DNA of 8,596 bases from Dysgonamonadaceae bacterium (GTDB lineage Bacteria; Bacteroidota; Bacteroidia; Bacteroidales; Azobacteroidaceae), in the NCBI GenBank assembly GCA_031255425.1, contig JAIRSN010000108.1, positions 1 to 8,596 on the forward strand, written 5' to 3'. Both the position numbers and the translations under genes were made by a program. The notes under the pieces are model-generated. The model saw only the letters and a program-made list of their open reading frames with translations, ran no database searches and was not told where the DNA came from. Within the stretch, counting starts at the first letter, position 1. The number at the start of each line of letters is the position of its first letter. Of this stretch, positions 1-7,272 are shown piece after piece.

Positions 1-116
1 CCGGAGTCTCATTCACGCTTTCGGGTCATCCCCGAAAACGTCCCGGAGTCTCATTCACGCTTTCGGGTCATCCCCGAAAACGTCCCGGAGTCTCATTCAC
101 GCTTTCGGGTCATCCC
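1..116. repeat. 42-bp tandem repeat array, about 2.8 copies, open at the window edge
   Basis: Two complete identical 42-bp units (1-42, 43-84) are followed by a third that matches for 32 bp (85-116) and then diverges into AT-rich sequence. Each full unit holds a hairpin: TTTCGGG (19-25), loop TCATC, CCCGAAA (31-37), and the same 42 bp later. Read on the minus strand, a unit is exactly 14 codons and encodes MRLRDVFGDDPKA followed by TGA, with TGA abutting the next ATG. All three plus-strand frames are open across the units. The array begins at base 1, so more copies may lie outside. There are no spacers between units, so it is a minisatellite-type array. Whether any frame is translated cannot be told from this sequence. 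Confidence 0.95.
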
Positions 117-137
117 TAATAATATACGCGGTTATTC

Positions 138-221
138 GACCCCTGCGGGGTCAGGTGTAGGGGGGCACATGCTCTCCCCGGGTTGACACCCGGGGTTACT
201 CCTATTCAACCCTGCGGGTTG
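138..221. repeat. Triple-hairpin intergenic element downstream of the lpd-fkbM operon
   Basis: Three perfect-stem hairpins follow one another. The first is GACCCC-TGC-GGGGTC (138-152), the second CCCCGGGT-TGAC-ACCCGGGG (176-195), and the third CAACCC-TGC-GGGTTG (207-221). The outer two share the TGC loop and the same stem style. The element begins about 20 nt past the fkbM stop codon on the minus strand, so it could end transcription or stabilise the 3' end of the operon mRNA. None of the stems is followed by a clear U-run on the minus strand, so it is not a textbook terminator. It resembles GC-rich hairpin repeats scattered between genes in Bacteroidales genomes; that comparison is from memory and was not searched. 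Confidence 0.75.
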
Positions 222-245
222 GCGGCGGCGCCTTTTATATTTAAG
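221..245 (+). repeat. Partial copy of the end of the 2436-2569 element
   Basis: The stretch starts with GGCGGCGGCGCC and continues into TTTTATATTT. The reverse complement of 2539-2561 reads GGCGGCGCAGCCGC followed by the same TTTTATATTT. Allowing one 2-nt gap and two mismatches, the two agree over about 22 positions. The fkbM stop codon (complement of 241-243) lies inside the matching A/T block. The simplest reading is that a related dispersed intergenic sequence abuts or overlaps the 3' end of fkbM. A chance match between two GC-then-AT tracts is possible. Confidence 0.5.
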
Positions 246-1017
246 ACAAAGAAAGAAAAGAATCCGGGGTGGCGGAAGGGAGAAAGATATAGTCCCCATG
301 CACCCGGTTTTCTTTTCCGGTCTGTAGCACCAGTTCGTCGCGGAACAGTTTATACGGAAAATAGCCCAGATCGTTGAACAAGTGAAGAATGTTCTCCTCA
401 TTTTCCGGCCACACCTCGACCTGCACCACCGGTTTGCACCGCCGGATAATATCCTTCAAGTCCGCCAGCACAAGGTACTCAAAACCCTCGATGTCGCATT
501 TAATGTAATCGACCTTCTTCAGGTCGTTGAACAAGAGCGAAGGAATCTTCATTTGCGCCTCGAACCGGTACGACTGGGATTCTATATCCCCGTCTTTTTC
601 AGAGTCATACACATGCGGCAGGCCGGAACTCAGGTAACCCGAAGGAGAAGAAAAAACCAGATCGATGGTCTGTTCCTTACTCCCCAGAGCGAAGGGAAAG
701 AGTTGGATGTTGGCGTAATTTTTCGCCTTTTCGTTGAAAATCTTGTTGTAGATGCGAACCGGTTCCACCGCATACACCTTCCCTCCGTCGCCGACCCATT
801 GGGCAAACAAAAGCGAATAATAACCCAGGTTGGCGCCGATGTCGATCACAACATCGCCCTCCCGGATCAGTTTTTTCACGAAATAGTGGTACGAATAATC
901 GGAGTCCGTTCTCAACAGGCCGGTGTGATAAGCGAAGAAATAACTGCGCTGCAAAATCCGGAGGTAATTTTCCAGACTCACGTATTTGCAAAGGAAACGT
1001 TTAATGGTGTGGATCAT
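241..1017 (-). CDS. FkbM-family SAM-dependent methyltransferase
   Basis: The product has 258 residues, within the usual size for a single-domain FkbM protein. It carries the class I SAM-binding fold. Motif I is DIGANLGYYS at about 59-68, the acidic end of strand 2 is AVEP at 83-86, and the family-typical KCDIEGFE lies at 173-180 in a context of hydrophobic strands. The N-terminal 50 residues (basic, aromatic) form the usual cap. There is no signal peptide, so it should be cytoplasmic. FkbM proteins methylate hydroxyl groups, for example on sugars or natural products; the substrate here cannot be deduced. The ATG at 1017 lies 12 nt after the lpd stop codon, so the gene is probably co-transcribed from the lpd promoter. 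No separate promoter or strong Shine-Dalgarno is visible. The family call is firm; the target is unknown, and no glycosyltransferases lie nearby to hint at it. Confidence 0.9.
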   Translation of the reverse strand: MIHTIKRFLCKYVSLENYLRILQRSYFFAYHTGLLRTDSDYSYHYFVKKLIREGDVVIDIGANLGYYSLLFAQWVGDGGKVYAVEPVRIYNKIFNEKAKNYANIQLFPFALGSKEQTIDLVFSSPSGYLSSGLPHVYDSEKDGDIESQSYRFEAQMKIPSLLFNDLKKVDYIKCDIEGFEYLVLADLKDIIRRCKPVVQVEVWPENEENILHLFNDLGYFPYKLFRDELVLQTGKENRVHGDYIFLPSATPDSFLSLS

Positions 1018-1029
1018 ATCATTTGGGGA

Positions 1030-2379
1030 TTACAAAGTTTCTTTGATAATTTCGCCGACGGTAGGGTGGGGGAAGACCATCGCCTTCAGCTCACCGGCCT
1101 TCATCCGCCTTTCGATGGCGATGCCGGCGATGACGATCAGTTCCGAAGCAGGATTGCCCAGGATATGAACGCCCAGCAGCCGTCCGTCCTCGCCTTCCAG
1201 CACTTTGCAGACGCCGGATCCCAGTTCGTTTTCGGCCACAAACCGTCCCGAATACGCCAGAGGCAACTGTTTCGCCGTATAGCGAACACCCTCGCGTTGC
1301 AATTCCTCCTCCGTTTTCCCCACGCCGGCAATTTCCGGACAAGTGTACACCACGCCGGGGATGGCTTGGTAAGACATCGCGTGGCCGCGGCCAAGAATAT
1401 GTTCGACCGCCACTTCCGCCTCGCGCACCGCCGTGTGTGCCAACAACGAAAAACCCGTCACATCGCCGCAGGCATAGATGGCAGGGTGGGAGGTCTGCAT
1501 GTATTCGTTCACTTTCAAGCCGTTTTTCGTCCGTTCCAGCGCAAGGTTTTCCAGTCCGAAGCCGGTCAGGACCGGTTTCCGGCCGGCGCTTACAAGGATC
1601 CGGCCGGACTCGATAAGTTGACGACCGTCCTTCCCCTCGATTTCCACCCGGTGGTCGCAGATCGAAACAACCTTGGTTTCCAGGTGAAAAGTGATTCCTT
1701 TTTTGGTCAATTCGCTGCGCAAAAGCGCGGAAAGCGCTTTGTCCATTCCGCCCAGAATCTCGTCCAGCATCTCCACCACCACGACTTTCGTCCCCAGGGC
1801 ATTGAAAAAAGAAGCAAATTCGATTCCGACCACACCACCGCCCACAATCAGCAGCGATTCCGGGAGATCTTTGTTGTCCAATGCCTCGCGGCTGGTCCAA
1901 CAATCGCTGTCCTTCAGTCCGGGAATCGGCGGAAGGAAGGCTTCCGAGCCGGTACAAATCAGCAACTTGCGGGCAACGTACGTCTGTTCGTTGCACCCAA
2001 TCGTTATTTCCCTCCGGGAATCGTCGCCGGCGTCCGTAACGACAGCAGTTCCCTGTACCGTTTCGACTCCCGCCGCGGTCATCTTCGCTCGGATGCCGGC
2101 CACCAACTTGCGCACAACCTTGCCCTTGCGGGCGATTATTTTCGTCAGGTCGGCAGATACACAGTCGCAGGCGACGCCATATTTCGCCGCATCGTTCGCC
2201 GAGAGGAAAACCTTCGCCGAATAGAGCAGGGTTTTGGTGGGAATACAGCCCTCGTTCAGGCAAACGCCTCCCAGCGCCGATTTTTCAAAAAGAATGGTTT
2301 TCAAGCCGTTTTTTCCGGCCGCTTCCGCCGCGGTATAACCGGCGGGACCACCGCCGATAATGGCCAAATCATAAATCAT
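1030..2379 (-). CDS. lpdA: Dihydrolipoyl dehydrogenase (E3)
   Basis: This FAD enzyme reoxidises the dihydrolipoyl groups of 2-oxo-acid dehydrogenase complexes or the glycine cleavage system, passing electrons to NAD+. The 449-residue product is complete and of normal length. Visible in order are the FAD-binding GGGPAG (9-14), the redox-active disulfide CLNEGC (Cys40, Cys45), the NAD-binding GGGVVG (180-185) followed by an acidic strand end, the second FAD motif YACGDVTG (302-309), and the C-terminal dimer domain with catalytic HPTVGE (His438, Glu443). No lipoyl domain is fused. The reading frame stays open upstream to 2601, but that extension runs through the promoter and a GC-rich repeat. 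The ATG at 2379 gives the typical 'DLAIIGGGPAG' N-terminus and sits about 25 nt after the predicted transcription start. No E1 or E2 gene is present, so the complex it serves is unknown. Confidence 0.97.
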   Translation of the reverse strand: MIYDLAIIGGGPAGYTAAEAAGKNGLKTILFEKSALGGVCLNEGCIPTKTLLYSAKVFLSANDAAKYGVACDCVSADLTKIIARKGKVVRKLVAGIRAKMTAAGVETVQGTAVVTDAGDDSRREITIGCNEQTYVARKLLICTGSEAFLPPIPGLKDSDCWTSREALDNKDLPESLLIVGGGVVGIEFASFFNALGTKVVVVEMLDEILGGMDKALSALLRSELTKKGITFHLETKVVSICDHRVEIEGKDGRQLIESGRILVSAGRKPVLTGFGLENLALERTKNGLKVNEYMQTSHPAIYACGDVTGFSLLAHTAVREAEVAVEHILGRGHAMSYQAIPGVVYTCPEIAGVGKTEEELQREGVRYTAKQLPLAYSGRFVAENELGSGVCKVLEGEDGRLLGVHILGNPASELIVIAGIAIERRMKAGELKAMVFPHPTVGEIIKETL

Positions 2380-2409
2380 TTGTATTGTATTTGTTTGTTT
2401 AAAGTTCTG

Positions 2410-2441
2410 CAAAGGTAGTTCACAGAGGACAAAAAAACAAA
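2410..2441 (-). promoter_or_regulatory. Bacteroidota-type promoter for lpd-fkbM
   Basis: On the minus strand, TTTG (2441 to 2438) is followed after exactly 20 nt by TACCTTTG (2417 to 2410). This fits the primary-sigma consensus of Bacteroidota, TTTG then about 19-20 nt then TAnnTTTG. Transcription should begin near 2404, giving a leader of about 25 nt that is A-rich (ACAAACAAATACA) before the ATG at 2379. The -33 box lies within the left arm of the inverted-repeat element. Confidence 0.8.
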
Positions 2442-2569
2442 AGGGCGGCGCAGCCCTTCGGACTGTGCCGCCGCCCCCCCGGCCTAGGCTTCGAGGCGGA
2501 AACAACCGCAGCCAAGCCGATACGCCGTGCCTCCCAAAAATATAAAAGCGGCTGCGCCGCCTGTTTGTT
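2436..2569. repeat. GC-rich element bounded by 20-bp imperfect inverted repeats
   Basis: The left arm (2436-2455) and the reverse complement of the right arm (2550-2569) agree at 18 of 20 positions, including a perfect 12-bp core, GGCGGCGCAGCC (2444-2455 against 2550-2561). Between the arms lie about 94 bp of mostly GC-rich sequence with nested stems: GGCTT/AAGCC (2487-2491 and 2514-2518) enclosing GCGG/CCGC (2496-2499 and 2506-2509). The right arm also forms GCGGC-TGC-GCCGC (2548-2560). The TTTG boxes of both divergent promoters are at mirrored positions in the arms (2438-2441 and 2564-2567). No ORF of its own is convincing. It may be a MITE-like or other dispersed intergenic repeat that became part of the regulatory region; a target-site duplication is not evident. 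Confidence 0.7.
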
Positions 2570-2594
2570 CCTAAGATAAATTTATATAATTTTG
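2564..2594 (+). promoter_or_regulatory. Bacteroidota-type promoter for the large T9SS cargo gene
   Basis: TTTG (2564-2567), a 19-nt spacer, then TAATTTTG (2587-2594) match the TTTG / TAnnTTTG consensus with optimal spacing. Transcription should start near 2600, leaving a short leader of about 17 nt (A-rich, AAAAAGAATAAAAG) before the ATG at 2618. The -33 box lies in the right arm of the inverted-repeat element, facing away from the lpd promoter. Confidence 0.82.
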
Positions 2595-2617
2595 TGTTCA
2601 TTTAAAAAGAATAAAAG

Positions 2618-5600
2618 ATGAAGAAATGTTTATTTATGTGGATAGGATTGACGCTAACCGGGCTTTGTTACGCGCAATCGGAGGAGTGGATGTCGTACGA
2701 CGACGGGACGAAGGTAAATAAGGTCAACTACGACCAGAGTACCCCCGTTTACGATATAGCCATAAAATATACTTCGGAGGATATTCGCTCAAGCGGATTT
2801 ACCACTATCAGCGCCGTGAAGGTGTACAACGAACCCGGTCCGCCGCCGGCGTCTGCCACGGTAAAGATATGGCAGGGAACCAATGCAGCGGTCGAGCAGG
2901 TATCCAAGACCTATTCGCCCGCCAACGGGTGGAATACCGTCGCCCTCGACGCAGCGTACGCAGTGGATAACACGCAGGACCTGTGGATAGGCGTCCGTTA
3001 CGAGGCGATGACGGCGATGCATCCGCATGCCTGCATGGACGGTTCGCTGAATCATCCGGGGCGGAGCAACTGGATGCGTCCCGTGAACAGCGGCACGCCC
3101 GGCGCCTGGACGGATGGGATGAATCAACTGGGCGACTGGAACATCCAATTCCTGGCGGGGGGATTCCGGCAACAGGAGTCGGAGGTGGTCATCGAATCGG
3201 GCGGACACGAGGAGAATGCGTTGTTCTATTATAATGGTACTATTTACGCTGCCCGTTGGGAGGACAGTCCCGGCGTGCTGCACACGTATACGCCGTCGGG
3301 AACCGGGCTGACCCCTGCCGGGACGGTGCAGGTAACCGGGCTGCCCAACATCCCGGGTGCCGGCAACTTCTACGGCTTTGCTTCCGATGGGGAAACGCTC
3401 TATGCGGTCAATCAAACCGGTTACATCTACGCCATCGACCCGGCAACACTCAGCCTGAAAACCAGCATCGAAACGGTCTACGACCCAATGCTGGGAGGTC
3501 CGGTGACCATCGCTTACGATGCCGGACGGGGCGGTTTCTGGTGTTCCTTCCGCAACTGGTCGAACGTGGTTTTCATCCAAAAAGACGGAACCGCACAGCT
3601 CGACCAAATGCTTCTGGGCGGCGCCAAAAACACCATGGGATTGGCTTACGACGATGTGAGCGACGGAGGTCCCTACCTGTGGGCGTCCATCGGCAACTTT
3701 CCCGAAGATAATTACGCGAAGATAGGGCGATGGAACCTGCAAACGGGCGAACTGACGGAAGACATCAAGAACCTCCCGGACCTGCTCGACCTTCCTTCGA
3801 GCGACAACTACATGGGTTCCCTTTACCTTTACCGGGATATAGCCACCGGCAAGCACGTGCTGGCGGGGCTGTGGATGTCGCAGAAGCTCCTGTTTGCCTA
3901 CGACTTGCAGCAGACAGCCGACCCGCAATCGCCCGCCCAGGTGAGCAACCTCTTCCTGCTTCCCGAAGCCGGCGGCGACCGGTTCGCCTCGCTGATGTGG
4001 AAGAACCCGGAGAAAAGCATCAACGGGAACAGCCTGGGCAGCTTATCCGCAATCAAGGTCTACCGGGACGGCAGCCTGGTACGCACGTACGACAACCCGC
4101 AGCCCGGAGGAAGCATCCCGTTTATGGAGGCGGTTCCCCAGGACGCGGTATACCGCTACAAGGTGGTCGCCGTTAACAGCGCGGGCGAAGGCGTGCCGGC
4201 GGTTCGCACGGCATTTATCGGGCTCGACGTGCCGAACGGCGTGGACAACCTGAGGCTCGAAGCGGCAGACGGAGCCGGGCAACTGACGTGGACGGCGCCG
4301 GCGAAAGGCGAGAACGGCGGCCCGGTGGGCAGCCTGACCTATACCGTGGTCCGCCGCCCCGGCAACGTGACGATGATCGAAAACACAACCGCAACAAGCT
4401 ATACCGACGAATCCATTTCCCTCCTGAATATGTATTCCTATACGGTAACGGCGAAAAATACGCGCGGCGAAAGCCAGCCGGTCACTTCCAACGCCGTCCC
4501 GCTGGGGGTAGCGATTCCGGCGCCCTGGCAGGATACGTTTGAAGACCCGGCGCTGCTTCCGCTGTGGACGATTATCAATGCCAATGGGGATTACGATACG
4601 TGGACGCACAATTCCGAAAGCCGCGACGGCAGCATGCAATGCTTTTCGCAGGCAACCGACGACTGGTTGATTTCGCCTGCCATCGCGCTGGAAAGCGGCG
4701 AGCGGTACGTCCTGTCGTGGTACCACAGCGCGGCAATCAGCGATGCCTGCCATTACACGGTAAACATGGGCAAGGGCGCGACGGTGGCGGCACAGGCAAC
4801 GGAGTTGGGCAGTTACACCGTGACAAGCACCGGATATGTGCGGCAAACAATCGAAATCACGGTACCGGAGACGGGCAGTTACCACTTCGGATGGCATGCC
4901 GCGGATCCCGATCCGCAGGGCGATTCGAAGTTTATTTCGATAGATGACGTTGCCCTGACATATTTCAATACAATCGACCTGTCGGCAACGATTTCCGGAC
5001 CGGATGAAGTCAATGCGGAAACCGCAACGGCCTTTACCGTCACGGTGAAAAACGAAGGGCAGACGGCTGTCGGCGGGTTCAAGGTCGAGCTGTATGCCGA
5101 CGGGGTGCCAGCCGCCGGAAACACCTCGGAAGAGGCGCTGGCGCCCGGCGCCGCGAAAGGCTTCCTGTTTCCGTTCACACCCGGTGCCGCCGGCGAGGTC
5201 TTTCTGCAAGGCGTCGTTACGGCTGCAAACGACTACAATACTTCGAACGACTCCACCGCCGGACATACGCTGACGGTCTATCCCCAAGGCACGGTGAAGG
5301 TGTCGATTGGCGACCTTTCGTCGGCGGAATACACGCAGCTCGCCCCTTTCAACTGCCTGTATGAGGGGAATGTGGCGCAAACGATTTATTACGAAGGGGA
5401 AATCGGAAGGCAGGGTGTCATCCAAGCGCTGGAATACTATTATACTTCCGAGCCGGGAGAAGTGGTGAGCGATAAGCCGGTACAGGTTTATATGGCAATG
5501 ACCCCGGCAACGGACCTGGAGGAAGGATGGATCACCGGCAATCTGGAGCTGGTCTACGACGGGTTGCTCACCCTGCCGGACAACCGGCAGCAGGTGCTGC

Positions 5601-7126
5601 TCCCGCTTCAGAAGCCCTTCCTTTATACGGGCGGCAACTTACTGATTTACACCCTCAGCGTAGGGTCGAAGTCGTATTACCGCATGACCCAGTTTCGGGG
5701 CACGACCCGGGAGCAATTCCGGACGCGGGTGTTTGCCGACCGCGCGGCTTCTTTCGACTATGCAAATCCGGGGCGCACGTTGGCGTATACGGCAAACGTT
5801 TCGTTGTTGATGAACGACAAAGGCGCTTCGCTGAGCGGGACTGTCACCGGAAGCGACCGGCGTCCGGTTGCCGGCGCAACGGTCGATGTTGCCGGACGGC
5901 GGGAGACAGCGCTTACCGGCGCGGACGGGAAATACGCCTTTGCCTTTGTGCCGGTCGCCGCGGCTTGCGATGTCACGGTCTCGAAGCCGGGCTACGGGCA
6001 GGTGAAGCAGAGCCGTCCGGTGACGGAGGCAGGCGTTGTCCTTGATTTCACGCTGGCGGCATGCGAATCGCCAACGGTGAAAGCGCTGCAAGCCGGGCTT
6101 TCCTCGCCGGAAGCGAACCGGTCCAACCGGACTGTCACCCTGGCGTGGGAACAGCCGGATGCCGCAGACGGACTCACCGTGGCGGGTTACCGGGTGTATG
6201 TAAACCACGAACGGAAAGCCGAATTGCCGGCGGATGTCCTCCGTTATGCGGAGGAGGTCGCGGCGATGAACAGCTATACGTATGCCGTGTCGGCGGTGTG
6301 GTCCTCCGGCTGCGAGTCGGCGGCGGTCAGCCGGACGGTCGACGTGCAGCCGGGCATTGTCATCACGGAGTATCCCTTCGTCGAAGGCTTCGAATCCGGG
6401 GCAATCAATGCGTTCTGGGAGGAAAAGCACTTGCAAAACAAGCTGGACTGGGCGGTAGTGAGCGAAGTGGCGTACGAAAACGATGCCACGGTCTTCCATG
6501 CCCGCAACGGGCAGTACTTCGCCCTTCTCAGCGACCTGGATCATTACCAGACCACCACCCGGCTGACGACTCCGCTGTTCGACCTCAGCGCTTTGCCCGA
6601 ACCGCACCTGGGCTTCTGGCACGTTCAGGCGGTCTGGAACTTCCTGGATCAGGATGCTCTGGCGGTTTATTACAAGAACAGTCCCGGCGGTAAGTGGAAC
6701 CGGTTGGCGTCATACGACGAAGAGATTCTCACATGGAAGAAGGAAGTCCTGCCGCTTCCGGAGCCAAGCGCCACCTACTGGATTGCCTTCGAAGGCGTCT
6801 CCAAGTACGGATACGGCGTTATGCTGGACGATATAACGGTAGCCGACCGGGAGGCTTTCAACGCGATTCCCCTGGTCAAAGGAAGCGTGCCGGCGGTCGA
6901 AATATACCCGAACCCGGCGAGCGACAACCTGACCGTGGCGGGCGAAAGCATCCAACAAGCGGCGGTCTACAACCTCCTCGGGCAGACGGTCGCCATCGTT
7001 CCTTTCGACGGCGAAAAACGGAGGGAGATCAATGTGCGGGACTATCCGTCCGGCATCTACATCGTGAAGGTAACCGGACGGGACGGGGTCGCCGTCAGCC
7101 GCCGGGTCTTCGTGTCGCATGAATGA
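2618..7126 (+). CDS. Large secreted multidomain protein with T9SS type A sorting domain
   Basis: The 1502-residue product starts with a signal peptide (about 1-19, MKKCLFMWIGLTLTGLCYA) and should leave the cell through the type IX secretion system. Modules judged by eye: an N-terminal beta domain beginning 'MSYDDG' (about 24-182); a propeller-like region with 'LYAVNQTGYIYAID' (about 188-432); two fibronectin type III-like domains (about 440-535 and 537-630); a MAM/cleaved-adhesin-like jelly roll (about 634-783, 'DDWLISPAI', 'ISIDDVAL'); a CARDB-like domain (about 785-888); another beta domain (about 890-1065); a carboxypeptidase-regulatory-like domain (about 1070-1148); a third FnIII-like domain (about 1152-1247); a second MAM-like domain (about 1253-1408, ending 'VMLDDITV'); and the sorting domain (about 1427-1500, with 'IYPNPASDNLTV', 'YNLLGQTV', 'PSGIYIVKV'). 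No protease or glycosidase motif is seen. An adhesive or structural surface role is inferred, as for gingipain-associated adhesin regions. Module borders are approximate. Confidence 0.93.
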   Translation: MKKCLFMWIGLTLTGLCYAQSEEWMSYDDGTKVNKVNYDQSTPVYDIAIKYTSEDIRSSGFTTISAVKVYNEPGPPPASATVKIWQGTNAAVEQVSKTYSPANGWNTVALDAAYAVDNTQDLWIGVRYEAMTAMHPHACMDGSLNHPGRSNWMRPVNSGTPGAWTDGMNQLGDWNIQFLAGGFRQQESEVVIESGGHEENALFYYNGTIYAARWEDSPGVLHTYTPSGTGLTPAGTVQVTGLPNIPGAGNFYGFASDGETLYAVNQTGYIYAIDPATLSLKTSIETVYDPMLGGPVTIAYDAGRGGFWCSFRNWSNVVFIQKDGTAQLDQMLLGGAKNTMGLAYDDVSDGGPYLWASIGNFPEDNYAKIGRWNLQTGELTEDIKNLPDLLDLPSSDNYMGSLYLYRDIATGKHVLAGLWMSQKLLFAYDLQQTADPQSPAQVSNLFLLPEAGGDRFASLMWKNPEKSINGNSLGSLSAIKVYRDGSLVRTYDNPQPGGSIPFMEAVPQDAVYRYKVVAVNSAGEGVPAVRTAFIGLDVPNGVDNLRLEAADGAGQLTWTAPAKGENGGPVGSLTYTVVRRPGNVTMIENTTATSYTDESISLLNMYSYTVTAKNTRGESQPVTSNAVPLGVAIPAPWQDTFEDPALLPLWTIINANGDYDTWTHNSESRDGSMQCFSQATDDWLISPAIALESGERYVLSWYHSAAISDACHYTVNMGKGATVAAQATELGSYTVTSTGYVRQTIEITVPETGSYHFGWHAADPDPQGDSKFISIDDVALTYFNTIDLSATISGPDEVNAETATAFTVTVKNEGQTAVGGFKVELYADGVPAAGNTSEEALAPGAAKGFLFPFTPGAAGEVFLQGVVTAANDYNTSNDSTAGHTLTVYPQGTVKVSIGDLSSAEYTQLAPFNCLYEGNVAQTIYYEGEIGRQGVIQALEYYYTSEPGEVVSDKPVQVYMAMTPATDLEEGWITGNLELVYDGLLTLPDNRQQVLLPLQKPFLYTGGNLLIYTLSVGSKSYYRMTQFRGTTREQFRTRVFADRAASFDYANPGRTLAYTANVSLLMNDKGASLSGTVTGSDRRPVAGATVDVAGRRETALTGADGKYAFAFVPVAAACDVTVSKPGYGQVKQSRPVTEAGVVLDFTLAACESPTVKALQAGLSSPEANRSNRTVTLAWEQPDAADGLTVAGYRVYVNHERKAELPADVLRYAEEVAAMNSYTYAVSAVWSSGCESAAVSRTVDVQPGIVITEYPFVEGFESGAINAFWEEKHLQNKLDWAVVSEVAYENDATVFHARNGQYFALLSDLDHYQTTTRLTTPLFDLSALPEPHLGFWHVQAVWNFLDQDALAVYYKNSPGGKWNRLASYDEEILTWKKEVLPLPEPSATYWIAFEGVSKYGYGVMLDDITVADREAFNAIPLVKGSVPAVEIYPNPASDNLTVAGESIQQAAVYNLLGQTVAIVPFDGEKRREINVRDYPSGIYIVKVTGRDGVAVSRRVFVSHE

Positions 7127-7169
7127 TTGAACGGGTAGCGAAAAAATCGAGGCACAACCCTTAGAACGG

Positions 7170-7203
7170 AACAGGCTCAACCCTTGGAAGGGTCGAGCCT
7201 GTT
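7170..7203. terminator. Bidirectional hairpin terminator between convergent genes
   Basis: AACAGGCTC (7170-7178) pairs perfectly with GAGCCTGTT (7195-7203). After one A-C mismatch, ACCCT (7180-7184) pairs with AGGGT (7189-7193) around the loop TGGA. It lies 44 nt past the stop codon of the large plus-strand gene and about 70 nt past the stop codon of the convergent FISUMP gene, so it can serve both. Neither side has a long U-run directly after the stem. The rest of 7127-7272 is AT-rich, with only a T6 run near 7258 and no gene. Confidence 0.75.
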
Positions 7204-7272
7204 ACTTATTCAGCGGGATAACCGGCTGTTGATTACACACCTGCTTCCCAATAAAAGTTTTTTGACATAATT

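Noticed and set aside
1..116. CRISPR array
   Set aside because: The units are contiguous 42-bp tandem copies with no variable spacers and no cas gene is present.
132..401. 89-codon minus-strand ORF over the hairpins and the fkbM 3' end
   Set aside because: It overlaps fkbM in another frame and its C-terminal part is simply a translation of the three hairpins; no RBS or promoter supports it.
382..2418. 678-codon plus-strand open frame opposite lpd and fkbM
   Set aside because: It is antisense to two genes with clear catalytic motifs, its translation is rich in His, Arg and Gln with no recognisable domain, and it ends inside the lpd promoter. It is a shadow of GC-rich codon use.
2436..2569. 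Invertible phase-variation promoter segment
   Set aside because: The -7 boxes are outside the repeats and the -33 boxes are in the arms at mirrored positions, so inversion would leave both promoters essentially unchanged. No recombinase gene is nearby.
1030..2601. Longer lpd form starting at 2601
   Set aside because: The extra 74 residues are encoded by the promoter and the GC-rich inverted-repeat element. The mature family N-terminus begins at the ATG at 2379, just after a good promoter.
4043..5425. 460-codon minus-strand open frame within the large T9SS gene
   Set aside because: The Arg-rich, low-hydrophobicity translation has no family features, while the plus strand encodes recognisable FnIII, MAM-like and CARDB-like modules over the same bases. 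The 379- and 327-codon minus-strand frames were rejected for the same reason.
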